A stretch of DNA of 64,000 nucleotides from Ectopseudomonas mendocina (GTDB lineage: Bacteria > Pseudomonadota > Gammaproteobacteria > Pseudomonadales > Pseudomonadaceae): positions 157,275-221,274 of the forward strand of contig NZ_SCFY01000007.1 of assembly GCF_007049795.1 (NCBI RefSeq), in the 5' to 3' direction. Under the pieces are notes generated by a model that did not search any database, was not told where the DNA came from, and saw only the letters and a program-made list of their open reading frames with translations. The translations under genes and the position numbers were made by a program. Numbering within the stretch: position 1 is the stretch's first letter; each line of letters starts with the position of its first letter. This document shows positions 1 through 11,500 of this stretch, piece after piece.

Positions 1-953
1 ACCAGCAGCAGCGAGCCCAGCAGCGCCAGCGCCAGTGGCCAGGCATAGAGGGCCTGGGCCGGGCGGGCGAGGGTGGGTTGCTGGGCGACGGGCTCGAGGC
101 GGTCGAGGGTCTGTTCGATCTGGGTCAGCTCGGCCTGATTGCGTGCGCGGAAATACTCACCGCCCGTGACGTCCGTGATCGCGCGCAGGCTGGTTTCGTC
201 CAGATCCAACGCGCTGAAGCCGAAGCTGCCGAATACACCGCTTTGCTGTGGGTCTGCGCCGATGCCGATGGCATAGATACGCACACCTTCATCGGCGGCC
301 AGTTGTGCAGCCACCATCGGATCGATTTCGCCGCCGTTGTTGGCGCCGTCGGTGATCAGCACCAGCACGCGACTTTGCGCCGGACGTTGGCGCAGGCGCT
401 TGACTGCCAGGCCGATGGCGTCGCCGATGGCAGTGTTCTTGCCAGCGATGCCGATCAGCGCCTCGTCCAGCCAGGTGCGTACGGTGTGGCGGTCGAAGGT
501 CAACGGCGCCTGCAGATAGGCCTGGCTGCCGAACAGGATCAGGCCAACGCGATCGCCACGGCGACCTTCGATGAAATCGCCGAGCAGGCGTTTGACCAGC
601 TCCAGGCGGCTGATTGGCTCGTCATCCCACTGCATGTCGGCGTAATCCATGGAACCGGAGACATCCACGGCGAGCAGCAAATCGCGGCCGCTGGCCGGCA
701 GCGGTAGCGGTTCGCCGACCCACTGTGGCCGGGCGGCAGCGCACAATAACAGGCACCAGAGCAGCACCAGCGGCGCTTGCTGGCGCCAGCTGGGCAGGGC
801 AGCACGGGCGCGACGCCCGCTCAGGGCCTGCAACTCGTCGAGAAAGCCGACGCGCAGCGCCGCATCACCGCTGTCGGCCGGCGGCAGCAGCAGACGCAGC
901 AGCCAGGGCAGCGGCGCGAGCAGAAAGACCCAGGGCCAGGCGAACTCAAACAT
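1..953 (-). CDS. VWA-domain membrane protein, BatA-like (3' end outside window)
   Basis: The minus strand reads without a stop from an ATG at 953 to the window edge, so the C-terminus is missing. Residues about 5-24 and 61-75 are hydrophobic membrane segments. A von Willebrand A domain follows, with the MIDAS metal motif DVSGSM (D97, S99, S101) and a later ITDGANNGG segment. In BatA/BatB-type proteins this domain faces the periplasm and works with a MoxR ATPase, and the same operon here carries moxR, DUF58 and DUF4381 genes. Its ATG overlaps the stop of the upstream DUF4381 gene, which suggests translational coupling. The exact role of these operons (envelope stress, complex assembly) is not fixed by sequence. 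Confidence 0.88.
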   Translation of the reverse strand, partial: MFEFAWPWVFLLAPLPWLLRLLLPPADSGDAALRVGFLDELQALSGRRARAALPSWRQQAPLVLLWCLLLCAAARPQWVGEPLPLPASGRDLLLAVDVSGSMDYADMQWDDEPISRLELVKRLLGDFIEGRRGDRVGLILFGSQAYLQAPLTFDRHTVRTWLDEALIGIAGKNTAIGDAIGLAVKRLRQRPAQSRVLVLITDGANNGGEIDPMVAAQLAADEGVRIYAIGIGADPQQSGVFGSFGFSALDLDETSLRAITDVTGGEYFRARNQAELTQIEQTLDRLEPVAQQPTLARPAQALYAWPLALALLGSLLL

Positions 954-1440
954 GCTTGCGAATCCAGGTGGCGATGGCCTGATCGAGCTCCACTATGGCC
1001 TTGTCGCTCAACGTGCACTGCGGTCTGTAGCTACCGTCGACGAGTATCATCCAGCGGGTCAGACCCGCCGCCGGACAGCGGTTATCGAGAAACGCCAGCC
1101 AGGCGCGGCTGCTCAGGGTGTGGCTGGCACTCTCGGGATAGCGTTCGCGGCACAGGCGCTTGAGCAGGGCGTTGAGCTGCTGCAGCCAGGGGCCGGCCGG
1201 GGCGCCGTCGAAGGGCTTGCTCAGACGCGCCAGTTCGTCGAGCGCAGCCTGGCGCAGTGGGTCGAGTGTTTGCTGTGTGGCCACCTTTGGCGGACGGCGT
1301 CGCCAATTGCGCAGCAAGCGCCACAGTCCCCAACCCAGCAGTGGCAAGAGCACGGCGAGCAACCACCAGCCGGGGGCCGGCGGCCACAAGGGCACGGGCG
1401 CTGGATCGATCAGCGGCTGCAACTGGTCGATGGGATTCAT
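946..1440 (-). CDS. DUF4381 family membrane protein
   Basis: A protein of 164 residues starting at MNPIDQLQPL. A proline-rich N-terminus is followed by one strong transmembrane helix (about residues 27-46, rich in Leu, Gly and Trp) and then a basic RNWRRRPP stretch, which by the positive-inside rule puts the soluble C-terminal part in the cytoplasm. This is the layout of DUF4381 proteins, which occur between DUF58 and VWA genes in MoxR operons. The start overlaps the DUF58 stop by 4 bp, and the stop overlaps the VWA start by 3 bp. A longer upstream reading to 2058 is possible but only shadows the DUF58 gene. The biochemical function is unknown. Confidence 0.85.
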   Translation of the reverse strand: MNPIDQLQPLIDPAPVPLWPPAPGWWLLAVLLPLLGWGLWRLLRNWRRRPPKVATQQTLDPLRQAALDELARLSKPFDGAPAGPWLQQLNALLKRLCRERYPESASHTLSSRAWLAFLDNRCPAAGLTRWMILVDGSYRPQCTLSDKAIVELDQAIATWIRKHV

Positions 1441-2384
1441 AGGGATTTTCTCGCGTGCAGGCTGCTGAGCTGCTCCTGCAATTGCTCGACCAGTTCGAAC
1501 TGCGTGCTCAGCGGCAGCAGCGGCACGCCCAGCTTCTGTGCCAGGCGTTGCCAGCGCGCCTCGCGGGCCTGGGCCTGGGTGCGATAAGCCTGGCGCAGGT
1601 CGCCATTGTGGCTGTCGAGCTCCAACTGCGCACCGTTCTGGGTGAAGCGCAGCAGGCCGGCGGCCGGCAAGGCGTGGTCGAGCGGATCGGACAGTGGCAG
1701 CAGCAACAGGTCCGTGTGGCGTGCGAGCAAGGTGAGTTGCTGTTCGGCGTTGTCGCTGAGGGCACGTTCGTCGCAGAGCACGATTACCAGGCTGCCGGGG
1801 CGCAGCACCTCGCGGGCGCGACGCAGGGCCAGGCCAAAATTGTCGCGGTTCGTGTTGGCCTGGCTTTCCGGACCGAGCGCCTGGTTGGCGCGGGCCAGCA
1901 GGTTGAGCAGTTGCAGCAGGCTCTGCTTGCTGCGCCGTGGCTTGACCTCGTGATGCTCGTTGTCGGCGAACACCAGGCCGCCGATGCGATCGTTGTGACC
2001 CAGCGCGGCCCAGCCGATCAGCGCAGCGGCGCGAGCGGCCAGCACCGACTTGAAGCATTGGCCGGAGCCGAAGAACAGGCGCTGGCTCTGCTCGCTGATG
2101 ATGAAGATGGGACGTTCGCGCTCTTCGTGGAACAGCTTGGTGTGCGGCTCCTGGGTACGTGCGGTGACGCGCCAGTCGATGGTGCGCACATCGTCGCCCG
2201 GCTGGTAGACGCGCACTTGGTCGAAGTCCACGCCGCGGCCGCGCAGCTTGGAGTGATGCAGGCCGATCAGCGGGCTACGGCGGGCCGGGGTGGAGAACAG
2301 GGGCACCTCATGCACCTTGTGGCGCATGTCGATCAGCTCGCCGAGGGCGATATGGATGCCGGGTATCGGGGTTGGGCTGGACAT
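1437..2384 (-). CDS. DUF58 domain protein (MoxR-operon partner)
   Basis: A protein of 315 residues starting at MSSPTPIPG; an upstream in-frame ATG at 2507 would translate the repeat-rich spacer and is unlikely. It carries the DUF58 signature: 'GRGVDFDQVRVYQPGDD' followed by 'IDWRVTARTQ', then a degenerate VWA-like fold with 'VIVLCDERAL'. DUF58 proteins are thought to act as adaptors or chaperone substrates of MoxR AAA+ ATPases, with the VWA proteins encoded downstream. There are no membrane segments, so it is probably cytoplasmic. It lies 139 bp downstream of moxR, with a hairpin-rich repeat in the gap, and overlaps the DUF4381 gene by 4 bp. Confidence 0.9.
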   Translation of the reverse strand: MSSPTPIPGIHIALGELIDMRHKVHEVPLFSTPARRSPLIGLHHSKLRGRGVDFDQVRVYQPGDDVRTIDWRVTARTQEPHTKLFHEERERPIFIISEQSQRLFFGSGQCFKSVLAARAAALIGWAALGHNDRIGGLVFADNEHHEVKPRRSKQSLLQLLNLLARANQALGPESQANTNRDNFGLALRRAREVLRPGSLVIVLCDERALSDNAEQQLTLLARHTDLLLLPLSDPLDHALPAAGLLRFTQNGAQLELDSHNGDLRQAYRTQAQAREARWQRLAQKLGVPLLPLSTQFELVEQLQEQLSSLHARKSL

Positions 2385-2407
2385 ATCGGTCTCACGCCAT
2401 CTTGCCG

Positions 2408-2501
2408 TGCTCCCTCGCCCATTCATGGGAGAGGGCTGGGGAGAGGGTGGAGCGTTTCGCTGCCCTCTCCCCCGACCCCTCTCCCGCAAGCGGGAGAGGG
2501 G
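2408..2501. repeat. Hairpin-rich intergenic repeat (REP-like)
   Basis: The moxR-DUF58 gap contains a perfect 11-bp stem with a CAAG loop: CCCCTCTCCCG at 2476-2486 pairs with CGGGAGAGGGG at 2491-2501. A related imperfect stem built on CCCTCGCCC/GGGAGAGGG lies at about 2411-2436. GC-rich repeats of this kind are dispersed in Pseudomonas intergenic regions. Inside an operon it could stabilise or attenuate the mRNA, but no T-tract follows in the direction of transcription. Confidence 0.6.
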
Positions 2502-2523
2502 AGACAAGCGCGCAATATGGCAT

Positions 2524-3483
<960 letters not shown>

Positions 3484-3673
3484 CGTAGGGCTCTTCTGGC
3501 GGATGGGCGGGGCTTTGATTGCCGCGCGTGCAGACCGCCGACTTTAATGCATTTGCGGCTTCAGCCGCTATCTGCGGCGCTGTTCATGAACAGTCTGGCA
3601 ACAGAAATGAGAGGCTGATCGCCAGCGCCGCAGTGACCCGCCATTGCCGCAGGTGGGCCATTGCTACGCGGCG

Positions 3674-4603
3674 CTATTGCCACTGCGCGAGGAGTTGACG
3701 CTGGGTTAGCAGGGCGCTGTCCTGCGTGGTGGGGACAAGGTGTACGGTCTGCCCTGGCAGGCATTGCGCCAGCCGAGCCACGGCCTGTGGCGTCAGCGCA
3801 CCCAGGCGCGGGTAGCCACCGATGGTCTGACGATCATTGAGCAGGATGATCGGCTGGCCGTCCGGCGGCACCTGTACGGCGCCCAAAGGGATGCCTTCGG
3901 AGATCATTGAGCCTCTCTGGCATTGCAGTTGCGGACCGTTCAGGCGAATGCCCATGCGGTCGGCGCGTTGGTCGATCAGCCATTCACTGTTGAAAGCGTC
4001 GAACAGGCTCTGCCCGCGAAAGTCGCCAATTTGCGCGCCCAGTACCAGTTGCAGGCGAGGCGCAGCCTGATATTCGGGAATGAATTCGGCGGGCATCTGC
4101 CGCGTTGCGCCAGCGGCAGCGGTCCAGCCCAGCGAGTCGCCGACAGCAATGGCACGGCCATCGCCCAGCAGGCCGCCAAGCCCTTCGCGCAGCATGCTGG
4201 CGCAGCTGCCGAGCACCAAGGGTGCCTGGAATCCACCCGGCGCAGCCAGGTAGGCACGCGCGCCCTGGCGCGGCTGGGCGAAGCTCAGGCGCTGGCCTTC
4301 GCGGACTGCGAAGTTGCGCCACGGTGTTAGCGGCTGGTCGTCCAGCCGTGCACCGAGGTCGGCACCGGTTAGCGCCAGGGTGGCGTCGCGGCTGCATTCG
4401 AACTCGGCATTGCCCAGAGTGATCTCCACCACGGCGGCAGTCAGCGGATTGCCCAGCAACCAGTTGGCCCAGCGATGGGCGATCCAGTCCAGGGCCCCGC
4501 ACTGGGTCACACCAAGGTGGCGTACGCCGAAACGTCCACCATCTTGCAACTGAACGAAAGGGCTGCTGCGCAATGCACGCAAGCCGCCATCAAGAGAGCT
4601 CAT
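3674..4603 (-). CDS. pxpC: 5-oxoprolinase subunit C (biotin-dependent carboxyltransferase-like)
   Basis: A protein of 309 residues of the PxpC/YbgK family (allophanate hydrolase subunit 2-like, AHS2). Recognisable pieces are 'GVRHLGVTQCGALDW', 'ALTGADLGA', 'RAYLAAPGGF' and the C-terminal 'LNDRQTIGGYPRLGAL'. With PxpA and PxpB it forms the ATP-dependent 5-oxoprolinase that opens 5-oxo-L-proline to glutamate, a repair and salvage reaction in the cytoplasm. Its start overlaps the stop of pxpB by 4 bp, and the three genes form a tight operon pxpA-pxpB-pxpC on the minus strand. The family is sometimes annotated as urea amidolyase-like; the trio of genes makes 5-oxoprolinase the better call. Confidence 0.93.
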   Translation of the reverse strand: MSSLDGGLRALRSSPFVQLQDGGRFGVRHLGVTQCGALDWIAHRWANWLLGNPLTAAVVEITLGNAEFECSRDATLALTGADLGARLDDQPLTPWRNFAVREGQRLSFAQPRQGARAYLAAPGGFQAPLVLGSCASMLREGLGGLLGDGRAIAVGDSLGWTAAAGATRQMPAEFIPEYQAAPRLQLVLGAQIGDFRGQSLFDAFNSEWLIDQRADRMGIRLNGPQLQCQRGSMISEGIPLGAVQVPPDGQPIILLNDRQTIGGYPRLGALTPQAVARLAQCLPGQTVHLVPTTQDSALLTQRQLLAQWQ

Positions 4604-5313
4604 TGGCTGGCCTCCAGCGGACTGTCGTCGCCGCCCAGACGGATGAACTCGGCGCGGTCGATGGCTACGAAGCGCACGCGATCACCGGGTTGCAGCAGGC
4701 TATAGCCTTCGATATCGCTGCCGAACAGACGGCTGGGCGTGCGTCCGATCAGGTTCCAGCCACCGGGCGAAACCACCGGGTAGGCGGCTGTTTGCCGTTC
4801 GGCGATACCGACGCTGCCGGCAGCGATGCGTTTGCGTGGTGTGCTCAGGCGCGGCGCGGCGAGGGTTTCCTCGACCAGACCCATGAAGGCGAAGCCGGGG
4901 GCGAAGCCCAGGGCGAATACCTGATAGGCGTGGCCGCTGTGCCGGGCGATCACTTCGGCTTCGCTCAGCCCGCTGCGGCGCGCCAGCAGTTGCAGCTCCG
5001 GGCCGACGCTGCAGTCGTACCAGGTGGGCAACTGGTGTTCGCGGCCGCCTTGCAGGTCGGCAGGTTGCAAACCGTCGAATGCTTCAGTGACCTTTGCCCG
5101 CACCTGTTTGCTGTCGAGTTGGCACAGGTCGTAGTGCAACAACAGGGTGGTGTAGGAGGGCACGAGGTCGATCAGTGCGCCGCCGAACACTTCCTGCAGG
5201 CGCGTGCGCGCTGCCAGCATCCACGGCATGTTGGCTTCATCGATAAAGTCGAACAGGCGCAGGATCAGGCTGTCGATGCCAGCGATTTCCAGCCGGACGT
5301 TGGGCGCCTTCAT
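4600..5313 (-). CDS. pxpB: 5-oxoprolinase subunit B
   Basis: A protein of 237 residues starting at [12 protein letters not shown]; the frame stays open upstream but only overlaps pxpA. It is a PxpB/YbgJ (AHS1/KipI-like) protein, with '[13 protein letters not shown]', '[17 protein letters not shown]' and '[17 protein letters not shown]' as family signatures. It pairs with PxpC as the ATP-using component of 5-oxoprolinase. In Bacillus the homologue KipI was first known as a kinase inhibitor, but the flanking pxpA and pxpC point to the metabolic role. It overlaps both neighbours by 4 bp (ATGA), consistent with coupled translation and fixed stoichiometry. Confidence 0.93.
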   Translation of the reverse strand: MKAPNVRLEIAGIDSLILRLFDFIDEANMPWMLAARTRLQEVFGGALIDLVPSYTTLLLHYDLCQLDSKQVRAKVTEAFDGLQPADLQGGREHQLPTWYDCSVGPELQLLARRSGLSEAEVIARHSGHAYQVFALGFAPGFAFMGLVEETLAAPRLSTPRKRIAAGSVGIAERQTAAYPVVSPGGWNLIGRTPSRLFGSDIEGYSLLQPGDRVRFVAIDRAEFIRLGGDDSPLEASQ

Positions 5314-6062
5314 GCCTGTGCCAGGCCGTCGAAGGCCTGCCGGATGCGTTGCACGGCAGCCACCGAACTGGCGTTGTCGCCATGCACGCACAGGGTCTGC
5401 GCGTTCAGTTGCAGCGCGCTGCCGTCACTGGCCTGCAGTGCCTCGCCACGCGCCAGGGTGATCGCCTGGCTGACGATCACTTCGCTGTCGTGATGCACAG
5501 CGCCCGGCAGGCTGCGGCTGACCAGGAAACCGGCGGCATCGTAGGCGCGGTCGGCGAAGGCCTCGAACCACAGGGTAAGGCCGAACTCGTCACCGAGGGC
5601 CTGCGCCGCGCTGTTGTCGCGGGTGCACATCAGCATCAGCGGCAGGTGGCGGTTGTACTTGGCCACGGCACTCATCACCGCACGCAGGGTGGCGGGCTTG
5701 CGCATCATGTCCTGGTACAGCGCGCCGTGCGGTTTGACGTAGCTGACGTGGGTACCCTGGCTGCGGCAGATGCCTTCCAGTGCACCGATCTGATAGAGCA
5801 TCAGGTCTTCGACTTCCTGCGGCGTGCAGTCCATCGAGCGACGGCCGAAACCGACCAGATCCTGATAGGCGGTGTGCGCCCCGATGCGTACGTCGTGAGC
5901 CACGGCCAGGGCCACGGTCTTGCGCATCACACTGGGGTCGGAAGCGTGGAAGCCGCAGGCGATGTTGGCGCAGTCGATGTAGGGCATGACCTCGGCGTCC
6001 AGGCCCATGGTCCAGGCGCCGAAGCTTTCGCCGATGTCACAGTTCAGAAGCAGATCGTTCAC
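5310..6062 (-). CDS. pxpA: 5-oxoprolinase subunit A (LamB/YcsF family)
   Basis: A protein of 250 residues, the usual PxpA length, starting at a GTG ([15 protein letters not shown]) preceded by a GAGGAGC ribosome site; the longer ATG at 6143 would add an unrelated N-terminus. Family features are the N-terminal [10 protein letters not shown], '[14 protein letters not shown]', '[17 protein letters not shown]' and '[11 protein letters not shown]'. PxpA binds 5-oxoproline in a TIM-barrel-like fold and acts with PxpB and PxpC. It is the first gene of the operon, so the promoter should lie in 6063-6213, where I see no clear motif. Confidence 0.94.
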   Translation of the reverse strand: MNDLLLNCDIGESFGAWTMGLDAEVMPYIDCANIACGFHASDPSVMRKTVALAVAHDVRIGAHTAYQDLVGFGRRSMDCTPQEVEDLMLYQIGALEGICRSQGTHVSYVKPHGALYQDMMRKPATLRAVMSAVAKYNRHLPLMLMCTRDNSAAQALGDEFGLTLWFEAFADRAYDAAGFLVSRSLPGAVHHDSEVIVSQAITLARGEALQASDGSALQLNAQTLCVHGDNASSVAAVQRIRQAFDGLAQA

Positions 6063-6213
6063 GCGGGAGCTCCTCAGGCAGGCAGCGATAGGCCGGTGCT
6101 GGCACGGCTTGCGACGGCCGTAGCCGTCATCCAAGGCGGTCATTTTTCAACGGCCTGCCTGAGGCGTCCAACTAATTAAAACGTGCACCCTATATAGGAA
6201 AAGTCGATGGGGC

Positions 6214-8097
6214 TCAGGCCAGTCGGAACTGACTGGCGCTGCGTCCCAATGCATCGACCTGAGACGACAGCCCCTCGGTATGGCCGCCCAGGGTATGGCG
6301 CAGGTCCTTGCTTTGCCCGGTATGCACGTTGATGGTTTCCATCTTGTCGGCGATGTCTTCGGTGGTGGTGGACACTTCCTCGATGGCCACCACGACCTGG
6401 TTCATCTCGCCGGTCAGGCGCTCCATCGCCGAGGTGATGGAGCTGATGGCGTCGGCCACCTGAGCTGCATGTCGCTCGCTGTCGGCGGCCAGGTTCAGGC
6501 CATTGCTCATCAGCTGGTGCATGTGACGGGTCTGCTGCTGGAACTCGCTGACGATGGTGCTGATGTCGGTGGTTGCCGAGACCGTCTTCTGCGCCAGCGA
6601 GCGCACCTCATCGGCCACCACCGAGAAGCCGCGGCCGGCGTCACCCGCTCTTGCTGCCTCGATGGCCGCGTTGAGGGCGAGCAGGTTGGTCTGGTCGGCG
6701 AGGCTGTTGATCACATCGACGATACCGTTTACCCGCGCGCTGCTTTGGCCAAGAGCATCGACCTGGCTATGGGTGTCCTGAATCAGCTGCGCCAGGCGAC
6801 TCATGCTGTCGACGCTGGCAGCGATTACCTTGCCGCCATCGCGCGCGGCATCGTAAGCGCTGGTGGTGGCGGTGCCGACTTCGGCGGTGCGTTGCGCCAT
6901 GTCGTTGAGGGTGGCGCTGATCTGATGCGAGGCCGAGGCAGCCTGCTCGGTCTGTATCTCCACCTGGGTGCTGTTGTCACCCAATTGGCGCATGGCATCG
7001 CCCAGGTGATGGTGCAGGCGGCTCAGCTCGCCGTTGGCGCGCACCACTTCGGCAACGATGCCGCCGATGCCCTGGATCATGCGGTTGGCGGATTCGGCCA
7101 ACTGGTTGAATTCGTCACGCGGGTTGCTGCCTACCGGCAGCTTGCCGGTGAGATCGCCGGAAGCGACCTGAGTGAGCAACTGGGTGGCATTGCGCAGGCG
7201 GGTGACCAGCGTGCGTGACGCCTGCAGCAGGGTGAAGCAGAGCAGGGCAGCAACGGCAAGGAAGCTCAGCCCCATCATCCACAGTGCCGACAGGCGCGCC
7301 TGTTCGGCTTCCTGCGTGCGGCGCAATAACAGGCCGCTCTGCAGTGCTTGCGCTTGCTCGTCAATGCGCGTCTGCAATTGCTCGCCGAGTTGGCGCAGGC
7401 GCTGATTGGTCGCGTTGATGCGCTGGATGTTGCCGTGGATATCAGTGAACGCTTGGGCATAGCCCTGCACGTTCTTGCCGATCGGCGTGTCTTGCCATTC
7501 GAGATCCGCGATCTGCTCCTGCAGTTTGCCGATGGCCGTCAGAGCAATCTGGGCGAAGGCTGGATCGAACGTCGACAGATAATCACGCTGGCTGCTCAGG
7601 GCACTGGTAATGAAGGGTTTGATCAGGTCGAAACTGATCGCCTCCAACGCCTTGCCTTTTTCCGTCAGTGTTTTGCGTTGGCCCTCGAAAGGTGTCAGCC
7701 CCAGGGTCTGATTGAGGCTCAGCCACTGGCGCTGTTGTGCCAGTTCCTCAAGCAGCACGGCCTGGATCTGCTGGGCGTGTTGCAAGGTGGCGTCATCTTC
7801 TAGGGCCTGGGCTTGTGTTAACAGTTGTCCGACAAGATCTTGCAATTCACCAAGGCCGTCATTGAACGCTTGCTGCAGGTCGGGGGTGATCTGCTGGCGC
7901 AACGCGTTCTGTTGCCACCAGTGGTTCATCAACTGAGTGCTGGCGCTGGCATAGGCGGCTGCCTGTTCCCTTGCCTGTAATGCACTGCTGACGCTATGGC
8001 TGGCCCACAGAGAAGCGGCCGCCATCAAGACCAGGCTGATCAGGGTGAGCGCGATAAGGGCTCGGAATTTTTGTTGCCAGGACAGTAAAAAGCTCAC
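6214..8097 (-). CDS. Methyl-accepting chemotaxis protein
   Basis: A protein of 627 residues. A transmembrane helix at about 12-32 is followed by a periplasmic helical sensor of about 235 residues, a second helix at about 269-290, a HAMP linker and a cytoplasmic signalling domain with the conserved hairpin tip around '[13 protein letters not shown]' (about residue 499). The long, Gln-rich all-helical sensor fits a helical-bimodular or related four-helix sensor rather than a Cache or PAS domain. It should signal through CheW/CheA; the ligand cannot be read from sequence. It is a single gene on the minus strand; its C-terminus (SASQFRLA) lacks a CheR-tethering pentapeptide. Confidence 0.93.
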   Translation of the reverse strand: MSFLLSWQQKFRALIALTLISLVLMAAASLWASHSVSSALQAREQAAAYASASTQLMNHWWQQNALRQQITPDLQQAFNDGLGELQDLVGQLLTQAQALEDDATLQHAQQIQAVLLEELAQQRQWLSLNQTLGLTPFEGQRKTLTEKGKALEAISFDLIKPFITSALSSQRDYLSTFDPAFAQIALTAIGKLQEQIADLEWQDTPIGKNVQGYAQAFTDIHGNIQRINATNQRLRQLGEQLQTRIDEQAQALQSGLLLRRTQEAEQARLSALWMMGLSFLAVAALLCFTLLQASRTLVTRLRNATQLLTQVASGDLTGKLPVGSNPRDEFNQLAESANRMIQGIGGIVAEVVRANGELSRLHHHLGDAMRQLGDNSTQVEIQTEQAASASHQISATLNDMAQRTAEVGTATTSAYDAARDGGKVIAASVDSMSRLAQLIQDTHSQVDALGQSSARVNGIVDVINSLADQTNLLALNAAIEAARAGDAGRGFSVVADEVRSLAQKTVSATTDISTIVSEFQQQTRHMHQLMSNGLNLAADSERHAAQVADAISSITSAMERLTGEMNQVVVAIEEVSTTTEDIADKMETINVHTGQSKDLRHTLGGHTEGLSSQVDALGRSASQFRLA

Positions 8098-8510
8098 GAT
8101 AACGCCTCGCCATCTTCTTCAGGATGATTCTCAGGAGTCGGCAAGTTGTCATACAACGTGAAGAAAAGTCTATGGCTAACGTGGCCTTTTACAGTCGGCT
8201 CAAGTTTGAGTGCGCATTCGCCTCCCGTCGAAGGCCTGCTGAGGATGGGGGCCTTCAGCTTGTGCAGGGCTCCATCGGCAATGCACCGTGTCGATGCAGC
8301 CTTGAAAGAAAATGTCGCAGCGCCGCAAGCGGTTGCAGGCTATCCCTCGTTAAGCTCGCTGGTTATGTGTGACCCGTCGGTCGCGCTCTTCACGCCAGTC
8401 CGCATGCGACTCGCAAGTGTCATTGTCGCTTCATGGACTAACGTTGAACTAACACCTCACGGCAGCGATCCAGACCTCCTGTCGAGCCACTAGCCCAATG
8501 GAGCAAAACC
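8098..8510. other. Intergenic region between MCP and gdhB, with a palindrome
   Basis: 413 bp separate two divergent genes and I see no convincing gene in them. GTTGT-CAT-ACAAC at 8145-8157 is a perfect 5-3-5 inverted repeat, similar in style to TTGTATACAA-type operators of GntR regulators. It sits 48 bp from the chemoreceptor start and 350 bp from gdhB, so the chemoreceptor is the likelier target. The gdhB start is preceded by GGAG. Confidence 0.35.
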
Positions 8511-11500
8511 ATGGCGTTCTTTACGGCGGCCAGCAAAGCCGACTTCCAGCACCAACTGCAAGCGGCCCTGGCACAACACGTGAGTGAGCGGGCGCTGCCA
8601 CAAGTAGCCCTTTTCGCCGAACAGTTCTTCGGCATCATCGCCCTTGAAGAGTTGACCCAGCGGCGCCTGTCTGACCTGGTCGGCTGCACCCTGTCGGCCT
8701 GGCACATGCTGGAGCAGTTCGATCACGCCAAACCGCAGGTGCGTACCTTCAACCCCGATTACGAGAAACACGGCTGGCAGTCCACCCACACCGCGGTGGA
8801 AATCCTCCATGGTGACATCCCGTTCCTGGTCGACTCGGTGCGCATGGAACTGAACCGCCATGGCTACAGCATCCACACGCTGCAGAACAGCGTATTCAGC
8901 GTACGCCGTAACCAGAATGGTCAGTTGCTGGAAATCCTGCCGCGCGGCACCCAGGGCGAGGGCGTGCTGCAGGAAGCGCTGATGTTCCTGGAGATCGACC
9001 GCTGCTCCAGCGCTGCCGAGCTGAAAACTCTGGAGAAGGCCATTCACGAGGTATTTGGTGACGTGCGTATGAGCGTCGCCGACTTCCAGCCTATGAAGGC
9101 CAAGGCACGTGAGCTGCTGGCCTGGCTGGATCGCGCCAAGCTCAAGGTGGACAAGACCGAGCTGGACGAAATCAAGGTGTACCTGAACTGGTTGCTGGAC
9201 AACCATTTCACCTTCCTCGGCTATGAAGAGTTCACCGTCGCGCCGACCGCCGACGGCGGCACTATGGTCTACGACGAGAAATCCCTGCTGGGTCTGTCCA
9301 AGCGCCTGCGCACCGGATTGTCCGCCGAGGAACTGCATATCGAGCCGGAGGCGGTGGCCTATCTGCGCGAACCGCAACTGCTGTCCTTCGCCAAGGCTGC
9401 GGTGCCGAGCCGGGTGCACCGTCCGGCCTACCCGGATTTCGTTTCCATCCGCGAACTCGATGCCAAGGGCAACGTGATCAAGGAATGCCGCTTCATGGGC
9501 CTGTACACCTCGGCGGTGTACGCCGAGAGCGTATGGAACATCCCCTACATCCGCCGCAAGGTGGACGTGATCAAGCAGCGTTCCGGCTTCGACAGCAGCG
9601 CCCACCTGGGCAAGGAACTGGCCCAGGTGCTGGAAGTGCTGCCGCGTGACGACCTGTTCCAGACCCCGGTGGACGACCTGTTCAGCACGGCGCTTTCCAT
9701 CGTGCAGATTCAGGAGCGCAACAAGATCCGCGTGTTCCTGCGCCGCGATCCCTATGGCCGCTTCTGCTACTGCCTGGCCTACGTGCCGCGCGACGTGTAC
9801 TCCACCGAAACCCGGATGAAGATCCAGCAGGTGCTGATGGAGCGCCTGCAGGCTACCGACTGCGAGTTCTGGACCTTCTTCTCCGAGTCGGTGCTGGCGC
9901 GGGTGCAGTTCATCCTGCGCGTCGACCCGAAGAACAAGACCCAGATCGACCCGGTGCGTCTGGAGAAGGAAGTCATCCAGGCCTGCCGTTCGTGGAAGGA
10001 CGACTACGCCGGCCTGATGGTGGAAAGCCTCGGCGAAGCCCAGGGCACCAATGTACTGGCCGAGTTCCCCGGTGGCTTCCCGGCCGGCTATCGCGAGCGC
10101 TTCGCCCCGCATTCGGCGGTGGTGGACATGCAGCATCTGCTCAGCCTGAGCAACGACAAGCCGCTGGTGATGAGCTTCTATCAGCCACTGGCGCAGGGCG
10201 ACCAGCAACTGCACTGCAAGCTGTATCACGCTGACACACCGCTGCCGCTGTCCGACGTGCTGCCGATTCTGGAGAACCTCGGCCTGCGTGTGCTCGGCGA
10301 GTTCCCTTACAAGCTGCGTCGTGCCGATGGCCGCGAGTTCTGGATTCATGACTTCGCCTTCACCTACGCCGAAGGCCTCGACGTCGACATCCAGCAGCTC
10401 AACGACACGCTGCAGGACGCCTTCATCCATATCGTCGGCGGCGATGCCGAGAACGACGCCTTCAACCGCCTGGTGCTCACCGCCGCCATGCCCTGGCGTG
10501 ACGTGGCGCTGCTGCGGGCCTATGCCCGCTATCTCAAGCAGATTCGCCTGGGTTTCGACCTCAGCTATATCGCCTCGACCCTGATCAATCACGCCGACAT
10601 CGCGAAGGAGCTGGTGCGCCTGTTCCGTACCCGCTTCTACCTCGCGCGCAAGCTCACTGCCGACGACCTGGAAGACAAGCAGCAGAAGCTCGAACAGGCC
10701 ATCCTGGCTGCGCTGGATAACGTCGCCGTGCTCAACGAAGACCGCATTCTGCGTCGCTACCTGGACCTGATCAAAGCCACCCTGCGTACCAACTTCTTCC
10801 AGACCGACGCCAGCGGCGCGGTCAAATCCTATTTCAGCTTCAAACTCAGCCCGCGCCTGATTCCGGATATTCCGCGGCCAGTGCCGAAGTTCGAGATCTT
10901 CGTCTACAGCCCGCGCGTCGAGGGTGTGCACCTGCGCTTCGGCGACGTCGCCCGTGGCGGTCTGCGCTGGTCGGACCGCGAAGAGGACTTCCGTACCGAA
11001 GTGCTCGGCCTGGTCAAAGCGCAGCAGGTGAAGAACGCGGTGATCGTGCCGATGGGCGCCAAGGGCGGCTTCGTACCGCGCCGGATACCGGTCGGTGGCT
11101 CGCGTGATGAGGTGCTGGCCGAGGGCATCGCCTGCTACCGCATCTTCATCAGCGGCCTGCTGGATATCACCGACAACCTCAAGGAAGGCGAGGTGGTTCC
11201 GCCGCAGAACGTCGTACGTCACGACGCCGACGACCCCTACCTGGTGGTGGCGGCCGACAAGGGCACCGCGACCTTCTCCGACATCGCCAACGGCATCGCC
11301 GCCGAATATGACTTCTGGCTCGGTGACGCCTTCGCCTCCGGCGGCTCGGCCGGTTACGACCACAAGGGCATGGGCATCACCGCCAAGGGCGGCTGGGTTT
11401 CGGTGCAACGTCACTTCCGCGAGCGCGGCATCGACGTGCAGAAGGACGACGTCACCGTGATCGGTATCGGCGACATGGCCGGCGACGTGTTCGGCAATGG

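Noticed and set aside
6075..6115. Sigma-54 promoter (TGGCAC...TTGC) upstream of pxpA
   Set aside because: The spacing between the two boxes is too short for the consensus and it points away from pxpA.
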